NCBI GenBank assembly: GCA_034696485.1
Contig: JAQIWT010000866.1
Location: 1 to 14,316, forward strand
Length of the DNA: 14,316 nt
Source of the DNA: Isohypsibius dastychi
Lineage: Eukaryota; Tardigrada; Eutardigrada; Parachela; Isohypsibiidae
Direction of reading: 5' to 3'
Both the position numbers and the translations under genes were made by a program. Under the pieces are notes generated by a model. It was given only the letters and a program-made list of their open reading frames with translations. It did not search any database and had not been told where the DNA came from. Positions 1 through 7,910 of the stretch are shown one piece after another. Position 1 is the first letter of the stretch, and each line of letters starts with the position of its first letter.

Positions 1-3000
1 ATGAAGATGTTTCTGAATTTGTTTGTCATCAAAAACGACATTTCCAGCAACGAATTTCTCCAGATTCTGAAGTGGTTCCGTGATGAATTCTTCGACGAAC
101 GCCGTTGCTGTCTTCATAACGCGGTCGTCTGGATAATACCATTCAACTTTGATGTCTTCCGGCTGGAATTTCTTTCCCCAGAATTCAAGTGGTGACTTCT
201 TGGCAAAGTCAGCACCGTAGAGCTTTTCAGGAGGTTCATAATAATTTAATGGGTAAGTTCGCAAAAGGGTAACGAGAACGGAACGAGCCATTTGACAAGC
301 GATTTTGTGACCCGACTGGCATTTCATCATCAGGGTCCGTCGCAGAATTGATTTCAAGCGGTCAATATATTCCAATGCATGCCTAAAAGCAAAAACTGAG
401 ATCCTGACTTGAAACAACAACAAACAACCGAACATAAAAACGGATTTTCGGGAAAAAAATTGTTTAAAAATGAACTCTGAATCATATGAACTCCAGAAGT
501 GCAACTCAATTTCTTCATAAATGTCAGTACTTTAACGAAATGATTTAACCGAAAAAAAGCAAATTCAAAAGAAGGAACTATCTTTTTTCAGCAAATCAAA
601 TTTTCAGGAAAAATTTTTTGGGAGATTTTTTCACTGATAATTTCAAAAAATGGCAACAACATAACAATAATGAATTTAAGCAAAATAAATTCATCTGGAA
701 TCTGCTTAGTCATGAGTGACTTCGAGCTGTTCGCGTACCCTCTCAAGCCGACGGTCAGATCCGAAACAATTTTCAAAGTCCAAAGCAGCTCGTCATCCAA
801 ATTGGTTACTTCAGCGAATGTTGGCCGTTCATCCAACCGAATTTCTAGCAACCGGAGCAGGCGATGGAAAAGAACAGGCCTGGCGATGTCTGGGCGAATT
901 TTCATGGCCAACATTCCCATATGACTCCGAGAAATCGCTCCAAGCTGCTGAATGGGATAAATCTGGGTCGAAGCCGACCTAAAAAGACATCTATCAGTTT
1001 CACAAAGCAAAAAAATCCTGTGTTCTTCACGAAAATCTGGAAAATATCTGCCTTACGTGAAAAGCTTGTCAATCAGCAAGTTTGCAATGTTGTCGTCAGC
1101 CTGAAGCAAGACAGTATGCCACAAAAGGTCCATCCGCTGCTTAATAATTCCTTGTTCCATACTGATATCTGACACGTTAACGTTCGCATGCTTGGTTACA
1201 TCTGTTCTTGCGCCAGGCTCGACTGTGAAGTTGTCCACCAATGTAAGGCAGCGGTCCAACAGCTGCAATAAGACACCCTCGAACTCTGCTGTCTGCGAAC
1301 ATATTTCTCGTTCAGCATCGGAAATTTCGTTTGACTCGGTATCGGCATCCTGAATGAAAGGCCGTAGTGGCAACATCATTGCTAAGGTTCTGCAAAATCA
1401 AACAAGATCAACATATGGAGGACCCAACAAAAGGAGCAACAGAAAGTCACCACATTTCATCAAAAATTAAAGAAACTGAGCAGATTCGAATTCTAACAGA
1501 AAATTTTGATGAATATCAAACAAAACTCACGAAAAGAATCCAAGCGTTGCCCAGGTCTTCCTCGTATCATTCGAATCAATTCCCGGCAACATCGCCAACA
1601 TCAGCTGTACAACATGCTTCTTCCCGTCTTTATAGCTGAAAATGTACGGCAGTGAAGCGGCCAGCGCCGAGACGATTGCTTGAAACCTCAGAGGTTCCGT
1701 CAAAGTTTCCACAGAAGCGTAAAATTTCTCCAATAAATCCGGAAATATTTCATCAGGAGCCAACAGGGCCAGATGCCGGATCGCGGCCACGGCTTCATCG
1801 GCTGCTGAGTGTTTGCTGAACAAGTTGAGGAAAGCTAGCGGTTTGAACGCGCGGACGAAACGGACAATCAAAGCGTCGGTCAAGCAGGATTCTTTCGGGA
1901 TCTCTGGCATCCAGTCTCGAGGACGGAAGCGTTCCAGCTGAAGACGGGCAACTAGACCAACCGGAAGGTACATCAAAGTTGAGGAAAGTTTGTCGGTCCA
2001 GTTTCCGTAATTGGAAGGATGGAAGTATGACTCGACGGATTTGAACAATCGCTCCAAAGCAATCATACATGAATCACTGAAAATGATAAAATATCATAAA
2101 ATTTCTGCCATCAATCACGATTCCACAAATCCGTATTTCATTCAGAAAATTCGCGTTTCTCTCATCTCGAAACCAAGTTTCTCAAAATTAAAGCATGATC
2201 CAAACGTAGGATGATGTCACACTAGTTTTGGCACTCGTAACTTCTAATTTTTGTCGAGGTTGAAAGAAAAGCGACATGCCGAACAATTTTCCGAATCTTG
2301 ATAAATGAATCTAGAGGAGCAACTCACAGATGAAGCATCGCGACCGGCCATAAAACCGCCGACTGTCCATCAAAGGATTCGTTGGTATAAACCAACTGCA
2401 ACTGTTTCTTTCCAACCGGCAATTCCAGTGTCCGAAGGAATTTTGTAAAAATTGAAGAAACGTATTTATCCCAGGCAATATATCCAATATTCTCCGCCGC
2501 GACTCGAGAAAACAGTTGCAGCATATTCTGTTCCCATGAAGGAACACCATGAAATCCCAACCAGATTTCCAGAAATTCCTGTGAAAATAGTAGCTGTCTC
2601 GATAGTTCATAGCAATAGAAACGTGGAAACCCACCTCAAGCCATAATTTATAGCCGAATTTCGCCTGATCTGGTTTCAACATGGTCGGAAGGAAAGTAGA
2701 AAAATAACCCATTGCTTTTGTCATGCTTTCGTCAAAAGGACACAACATGGGCCTCCATTCATCCAACATTTCTTGTGTGGCTTCTAGTGTGAAATAATAA
2801 CGGCAATATCCGACCAGTTCCATCAGAGCTTCATCGGTTTTATCGGGCCAATAGAGCACTCCCTGCAAGAAATCGTGGCTAGCAACATATAAACGGAAAA
2901 ATTCCCAAAGATAAAGAGCCTACATGAGACATGTCCCGGCCAGTTTCGATTTTCTCCATTAACCGGTAAATCGGTTTCCAATCCACGACCAGGTCTTCCG

Positions 3001-3706
3001 GTGCAAGCAATTCCAGCTTCTTCATTAAATCGTTGTTTATTCTGATGAACCGGTTCACTAAGCTAGGGTCCATGCTCGGATCCAACATCAGCTCCAAGAA
3101 AAGTTTGATGAAATTCACATGGTCTTCCTTGGAAAATGACCGTCCGTAAAGACCGATGTATGATTCGAGTCGAGTGATCCAAAAGAACACTCCTGGCCGG
3201 TAATCAGCCGCCAGAACGCATTTCGAAAGATTCTCTTTTATTTCGGCGATCCAAGCAGCTGCTTCATTTGGAAGTTTGTCGGCGTATGGGAGCATATTGT
3301 TATAAATGGTTTCATGTTGACTGGCGCGACAGAAATTTGTGGCGGAAACTTGGTCAATATTCATCGACTCAAATTCACCTGAAAACGAGGAAACCAGTTT
3401 TACTGCGTAACCCAACAAATTTCCAAAATCAATGTAAAAAATGAACAAATCAAAACAGATCACCAACAATATTCCTGACTTCCATGAAAAAAGGATACAC
3501 CCAGATGCACTGAGACACTTTTTTCTGAAATTCAGCTACACAATGATCTAACCTGCAACTTTCCCGAACAAGCTCCCACTTCCGGGAGCTGAAGAATCTA
3601 TTTTCCCAAAGAACGTAGACGGCATTTCCGGTTGATGAACGGTACCCGCGTCTCCACGCTCAAAATCCTTCCGTGACGAAGGTGATCCAATTAGTTTTCC
3701 AGACAT
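1..3706 (-). CDS. PSME4: Proteasome activator complex subunit 4 (PA200/Blm10 family), 5' part
   Basis: PA200 is a large HEAT-repeat-like solenoid that caps the 20S proteasome and opens its gate. In mammals it is mainly nuclear, with roles in histone turnover and DNA repair. Eight exons can be joined in frame: 3706-3553, 3378-2924, 2862-2635, 2578-2328, 2076-1531, 1389-1057, 978-739 and 382-1. They give 863 residues of a family of about 1,840, and the reading frame is still open at base 1. The match to human PSME4 is colinear: NNMLPYADKL, SFSKEDHVNFIKL, EMLDEWRPMLCPFD, AAENIGYIAWDKY, ESYFHPSNYG, ETLTEPLRFQA and DAEREICSQTAEFE. Exon lengths reproduce the expected spacing. The ATG at 3706-3704 has A at -3 and opens a 51-residue glycine/serine-rich exon that I do not recognise in vertebrates. 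The C-terminal gate-opening tail is outside the window. The gene diverges from the DnaJ gene. Confidence 0.95.
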
Positions 3707-3711
3707 TGTGT

Positions 3712-4020
3712 GCTAAACATACGAAAGACAATTAACAATCATAATGTAACAAACTCGAACTACGCGAAAAAACTGAAGCTGTGCTGCGAAACTAAAATTA
3801 TTTTGCCACCGCTGATATCCTCACATTCCTCATTATCGGAGACTTCCGACAACGAAATGGGCTAACTAAGAATAAAACCACTTTGTGCGTGTACTTGGAG
3901 ACACTTACATTTTAGCAGTCAAATAAATCCTTCTTTGCGAAGTCGCACAAATGGAAAACGATTCCATAAATGGGAAGCTTCATCAGACACACGTACACCA
4001 GCTGACGAATTGTGGATGAG
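3712..4020 (-). other. Probable 5' leader of PSME4 with a leader intron
   Basis: Upstream of the PSME4 ATG, the minus strand shows a strong donor (GTAAGT at 3908-3903) and an acceptor (TTTAG ending at 3713). These define a likely 196-nt leader intron, 3908-3713. The exon upstream of the donor contains a 23-codon ATG reading frame that ends with TAA at about 3912, just before the donor. The 5' end of this exon is arbitrary, because no TSS motif is clear. All of this is inferred from splice signals and position only. Confidence 0.45.
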
Positions 4021-4173
4021 AACAAGAAGATTATGATACAGCTAAGACTAAAACGCAAATTTGTAAGGATGACGAATCTTTCCAGAAGCGAGAAGAAATG
4101 AAGATGACTGCAACCCAAAATAGTCAAGTCAGAAACTCTGCTGGAAAACGGAAATCAGAAAAAGCCGTCTCAT

Positions 4174-4219
4174 CCAATCAAGTCAATCAAAGCACAACTT
4201 TTGTTTGTCCACCAATTGG
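4174..4219. promoter_or_regulatory. CCAAT boxes in the PSME4/DnaJ bidirectional promoter
   Basis: CCAAT occurs at 4174-4178. At 4212-4219 the sequence CCAATTGG carries a CCAAT box on both strands. A third CCAAT at 4324-4328 is part of the ERSE-like element. Such boxes are typical NF-Y sites and are common in bidirectional promoters. No clear TATA box was seen between the two genes. Binding is inferred. Confidence 0.4.
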
Positions 4220-4264
4220 CCCGCTACAACCCGACACACGACCCGCGACGTATTTTGAAGATTT

Positions 4265-4309
4265 CCCCCCTCACCCCTCAATATTCACACAAGGGCCTGG
4301 GGCTGGGGG
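4265..4309. repeat. GC-rich imperfect inverted repeat
   Basis: C-tracts at 4265-4270 and 4274-4277 face G-tracts at 4299-4302 and 4305-4309. CCCC can pair with GGGG, and CCCCC with GGGGG, across a small internal loop and a 21-nt apical loop. The run of G-tracts at 4293-4309 is also close to, but short of, a four-tract quadruplex pattern. It lies 15 bp upstream of the ERSE-like site. Confidence 0.5.
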
Positions 4310-4323
4310 CCAGAAAATCACCG

Positions 4324-4342
4324 CCAATAAAACGACAACACG
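4324..4342 (+). promoter_or_regulatory. ERSE-like ER stress response element
   Basis: CCAAT (4324-4328), nine spacer bases and then ACACG (4338-4342) match the ER stress response element CCAAT-N9-CCACG at 9 of 10 fixed positions, with exact spacing. The 3' half continues as ACACGTC, which contains an ACGT bZIP core. In animals NF-Y binds CCAAT, and ATF6 or XBP1 binds the CCACG half. The site ends 119 bp before the ATG of an ERdj4-like gene, a known class of unfolded-protein-response targets. The match is seen; the function is inferred. Confidence 0.55.
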
Positions 4343-4426
4343 TCTCGGTTATTTCCAGTGAATTCTTCTGTTACATTTGGATTGTATTTCCGTGTATTTC
4401 GTTCGAAGATTACGGTGAATCTTCGC

Positions 4427-4465
4427 ATGAGTGGCCGTTAAAGATATGGTATGAGTGGATCATGA
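4427..4465 (+). promoter_or_regulatory. Three minimal upstream ORFs before the DnaJ start
   Basis: Three short reading frames precede the main ATG. They are 4427-4441 (ATG, three codons, TAA), 4446-4454 (ATG GTA TGA) and 4451-4465 (ATG, three codons, TGA). The last stop overlaps the main start codon at 4462-4464 by two bases. If the leader includes them, they would reduce or gate translation of the chaperone. The transcription start is unknown, so their presence in the mRNA is inferred. Confidence 0.4.
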
Positions 4466-5585
4466 ATGTCAGTTCCGGCCACGTCTTGATCTCTTTGATA
4501 TTTTTGTTCCTGATTTCGGAATTTTGTATTGGAATTTGTGATGCTGGATCTGCAGGAGAAAAGGATCTCTACAAGCTTCTCGGGGTCAAGAAAACAGCGA
4601 CGGATCGCGAAATAAAAAAGGCATTTCGGAAACTTGCTTTGAAGTATCATCCGGATCGAAATAAGGAAAAGAATGCGGAAGAGAAGTTTCGAGAGATCGC
4701 AAGAGGTACTTTAGTGTATTGTACTGGATCAATTTTGCTGGTGGCGCACTTGGTTGGATTTTGATAGATAATTTTTGTATATTAGTAATTTTATATGCTT
4801 GATGCATTTCGAAACATGGTTTTTACACATAAAAGCAACTTGTGATTTCGTAGTTGAAACGCATTCTTATTTGATTTTCACCTATTTTTGTGAAATGACA
4901 TAATGGTTGTTTTTCACTCAGCTTATGAAACCCTTTCGGATCCGAAGAAGCGGAAAAATTACGACCTAATGGGTGATGCTGCATACAATTTTAACCCACC
5001 TGGTGGATCTCAGTCCAGAGGTTTTGCCGGAAAAGAATTCAAATTCGATACGAAAGAGTTTTTCAAGCACTTTGACCAGAGTTTCCAGCAACATCGAACA
5101 GGAAACAAACAGCAGTATAAAACACAGTAAGTGTACCACTCCGTAATTTTTACTGGTCAGATTTTTTGACTTCTTGTTTTTTTAGATTTTCTTTTGGAGG
5201 GCCTGGTTTTGGCGATTTTTTCTCTTTCGATGATCTTTGGAACGACAACGATTCTGGATCCCAAAATAGAAAAGCGAAATCTGGGCAGTCCGGTGGATTC
5301 AAAATGCCAGATCTTTCCCATTTTGGTGTCCCGAACTTCGACAGCATGTTTGGCGGAAATGAATACACTGCTGGTCATTACGCTCATAGTTTCGCACACG
5401 CAGATTCGCAAAAGGGTAAAGCGAAAGTGAAAACTCAAGGTAAATTTTGGTTTTTCTCCGGAAAAAACGTAGATAGTTCCATTACAACTGTTTTCTCGCC
5501 AGGAAAAGCGTCCAGTCAAGGAAGCTGCAAAACAACAAAAACCACGAAAAATGGGAAGGCCACATCCAAGACAACTTGTTCTTAA
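4462..5585 (+). CDS. DNAJB9: ER-luminal J-domain co-chaperone, DNAJB9/ERdj4-like
   Basis: Four exons, 4462-4705, 4922-5126, 5186-5439 and 5503-5585, encode 261 residues; human DNAJB9 has 223. Residues 1 to about 28 form a signal peptide with a strongly hydrophobic core, which fixes the ATG at 4462: no other in-frame ATG lies upstream in the open frame. The J domain covers about 35-98, with the HPD motif at 63-65 that stimulates Hsp70 (BiP) ATPase. It is followed by a Gly/Phe/Asp-rich middle ([17 protein letters not shown]) and a basic Thr-rich tail ending TTCS, as in DNAJB9. ERdj4 recruits BiP to IRE1 and to ERAD clients. An ERSE-like site and small uORFs precede it. The last intron (5440-5502, 63 nt) has no in-frame stop, so a 282-residue isoform is possible. 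Assignment to DNAJB9 rather than another ER J-protein rests on layout and tail. Confidence 0.85.
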
Positions 5586-5653
5586 TTTCATGTCAGACAT
5601 CCTGGTCTTCGATTTGTTTTCAGTGGTCTTGCCGGTACCTCTACGTAATGGTT

Positions 5654-5659
5654 TTTATT
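5654..5659 (-). terminator. Poly(A) signal for DRG2
   Basis: AATAAA on the minus strand, 117 nt past the DRG2 stop codon. It lies within the expected 3' end of the opposing DnaJ transcript. No nearer canonical signal was seen. Confidence 0.5.
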
Positions 5660-5671
5660 TTTTGACTTCTA

Positions 5672-5677
5672 AATAAA
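5672..5677 (+). terminator. Poly(A) signal for the DnaJ gene
   Basis: AATAAA on the plus strand, 87 nt past the TAA at 5583-5585, in an A-rich stretch. It lies about 100 nt from the DRG2 stop codon on the opposite strand. Confidence 0.6.
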
Positions 5678-5727
5678 AAAAATGTTACGCGTAATGATAA
5701 ATTGGATCTCAAGACATCCAGGCCTGC

Positions 5728-5744
5728 CAGTGTTGTTAACACTG
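5728..5744. repeat. Small perfect hairpin between convergent genes
   Basis: CAGTGTT, a GTT loop and AACACTG form a perfect 7-bp stem. It sits between the DnaJ poly(A) signal and the DRG2 stop codon, so it would be part of the DRG2 3' UTR. Its role is unknown and it could be chance. Confidence 0.5.
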
Positions 5745-5775
5745 TCGAACAACGTAAAATAACACAGGAAGGCGA

Positions 5776-7586
5776 TCATTTCTTGATAATCTGGATCACA
5801 TCTTCATCCTCTAGCCTGTGGGACAGACCAACCCTTTGGGGTGAATATTTCGTGCTCGTGCCCTGTAAACCAAATATGTGAAAAGACTGAACAAACCGTC
5901 GCAATCAACGTGCGAAATCGAAGACAGCAAAGATAACCCTTCTAAATTCAAAATCCAGAATTTTGTGTTAACAAAATCTGGATACCAATACGCACCCAAA
6001 CTAAAGCATATTTGACGGTAGCGGCAAATGTCCGATGAATGGAATGGCACTAAAAGAGGAATCGGTTAATAACTGCGACGCGAAAAGCATTCTACCATTC
6101 ATCCAGACAACTTACCACATGTTCAACTGTAGCCCCCTGTCTCAAAATAATCGAGTCTTCGAAATCTGGATGCTCTACGAAGACAAGCATCACGCATGAT
6201 AATTACTCCAATGCCTCAATTAAACAAAGATAACTCACTCCCGGGCTTCTTGGTGTAAATTCTAAGCAGATTCAGACAGTCCCACATACATTCCAGAAGG
6301 TAATCCAAATTCAGTTTCATTTGGACACTGTTGAAGAAAACGTTTGCAAAAAATTTTCAACAGATTTGAATAACTGACCTGATCACAACGGAATTGGGGG
6401 TGTGAGCTAATCTGTCAATTTCTTCCAACGATATCTGATCCACTTTATTGTAAACCTAAGCAATAATTATCTTGCGAAATGATTAAAATATTTATTCCAC
6501 CGTCGTCTTACGTATAAGCAAGGAAGATACTTCCGGTTTCCGTCGATCACGTCGATAAATTCATCCGGGGAACAATCCTCTCGGAAAACAACTTCCGCGT
6601 TGAAGATTTTGTATTCGTGCAGAATCAACATGACTAGCTTCTCATCAATCTTTGTCAGCGGCAAAGTGGCATTAAATTTAATTCCTCCCGCTTTCTGAAT
6701 CTTGAAATAAATCCTCGGCCGATGTTTGTTGAGCCGGATACCCACAGACTCCAGTTCAGCTTCCAGAAGTTTCCTAGAAAATAAACAGTCAATCCAGAAG
6801 GAAATAATATAAAACAGAAAAAAACCGATCAAATTGAAAAATAATAATCGGCAAAAATGAACAAGAGAACGCACTGTTGGATTTCTCCTTTCAGCGCGTC
6901 AAGCATCATGATAACCATGTCGGCAGTTCTCGCGACAGCGATAACTTGCCGCCCGCGACCTTTTCCGCCAGCTGCGCCTTCGATGATACCGGGAAGATCC
7001 AGAAGCTGGATATTCGCTCCTTTATATTCAATGACACCCGGGATGCAAGTCAGGGTGGTAAATTCGTATGAGGCACATTCCGAAGCCGTTTTCGTTACGG
7101 TGGACAACAGAGATGATTTTCCCACAGACTGGAAAACCAACAGAAAATAAATACGAATGCCTTTAATTTCTGAATTAAATAAAAGGACAAACCGGAAATC
7201 CGATCAAGGCGACTCTGGCATCTCCACTTTTCATAACATCGAAACCCTCACCCTAAACAAACATCTAGATGTTCAGACTGAGACGGAAACTGCCGATGGA
7301 GAGGTGTTCTTCGCTTTCGTAAAAAAAGAAAAGCAGGTCGGAGGAATATCACAAAATCCTCACCTTTTCTTTCTTTCCGCCAACTCCTTCCAAAAGCTGC
7401 TGTCGAAATTTGGCAAGTTTGGCCTTTAAGATTCCCAAATGGTATTCAGTAGCTGTATCGAACAGAGATCAGGTACAACTGCGAATTCAAAAGGAACCCC
7501 AAAAAGAAAAATCTCAACCAACCTTTGTTTTTTTGCGTTCTCGAGATCTCTGCTTCCACATCAGCGATCCTTTCCAAGATGCCCAT
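5776..7586 (-). CDS. DRG2: Developmentally regulated GTP-binding protein 2 (complete)
   Basis: Ten exons join in frame: 7586-7523, 7452-7364, 7252-7193, 7128-6875, 6773-6512, 6455-6379, 6327-6239, 6174-6116, 6049-5996 and 5862-5776. They give 364 residues, the length of human DRG2. DRG2 is a cytosolic Obg-HflX superfamily GTPase that associates with translating ribosomes, and its usual partner is DFRP2/RWDD1. The N-terminus ([20 protein letters not shown]) is diagnostic. The G1 motif GFPSVGKS is at about 69-76, followed by [11 protein letters not shown], the G3 DLPG at 115-118 and the G4 NKVD at 246-249. The tail carries the TGS-type domain and ends [31 protein letters not shown] and [20 protein letters not shown] separate it from the paralogue DRG1. 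The G5 region reads SVQ where vertebrates have SCG. The gene is convergent with the DnaJ gene and divergent from the neugrin-like gene. Confidence 0.97.
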
Positions 7587-7721
7587 TTTGGCCAAACTTG
7601 AGCAGCTAGTTCTTAGTTTGAGCTCAAACCACCGGATACAAAGGACAATAAAAGGAAATCTGGTGGGTCAGTCAGTCGGAGATGAATATTTTGCAGAAAT
7701 TTAATTCCAAAGATCCAAACA

Positions 7722-7739
7722 GATCGCGAAATTGCGATC
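7722..7739. repeat. Inverted repeat A in the DRG2/neugrin promoter
   Basis: GATCGC and GCGATC are perfect 6-bp arms around a 6-nt centre (GAAATT). The arms nearly extend inward. The repeat is 135 bp upstream of the DRG2 start and is immediately followed by inverted repeat B. Confidence 0.7.
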
Positions 7740-7740
7740 G

Positions 7741-7770
7741 TCAATCAAGCCCAGCTGACGTTTTGATTGA
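7741..7770. repeat. Inverted repeat B in the DRG2/neugrin promoter
   Basis: TCAATCAA (7741-7748) and TTGATTGA (7763-7770) are perfect 8-bp arms around a 14-nt loop. The loop carries a CRE-like TGACGT at 7756-7761. One base separates this repeat from repeat A. Confidence 0.7.
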
Positions 7771-7785
7771 ATTAGGACCGTGATA

Positions 7786-7819
7786 GACCCCTGCAATGTT
7801 CGTGAACATTGCAAGGGTC
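7786..7819. repeat. Inverted repeat C, long near-perfect palindrome
   Basis: Arms GACCCCTGCAATGTTC (7786-7801) and GAACATTGCAAGGGTC (7804-7819) pair at 15 of 16 positions around a 2-nt centre. The centre reads TTCGTGAA, two facing heat-shock-element units. Weaker complementarity (CCGT with ACGG) continues outside the arms. It lies 92 bp before the neugrin-like ATG and about 200 bp from the DRG2 ATG. Confidence 0.8.
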
Positions 7820-7910
7820 CAAGGATCTACGGCACCAGCCTGCTCGTGTGCAGTGCAGCTGTTGATTTTATTTGAGCTCGTTTTACTTTTATCGTTTTAG
7901 AAGTAACGGA

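Noticed and set aside
4098-4361. 87-codon ATG reading frame on the plus strand, rich in Ser, Thr and Pro
   Set aside because: It shows no recognisable family, lies across CCAAT boxes, the GC foldback and the ERSE-like site, and has no clear splice link to the DnaJ gene. It is best read as promoter sequence that happens to be open.
4201-4461. Possible N-terminal extension of the DnaJ protein in the same frame
   Set aside because: No ATG exists in that frame before 4462, and the ATG at 4462 starts a typical signal peptide.
6829-7140. Obg-like GTPase fragment that could suggest a bacterial gene or contaminant
   Set aside because: It is exon 4 of an intron-containing DRG2 gene whose ten exons join to the exact family length.
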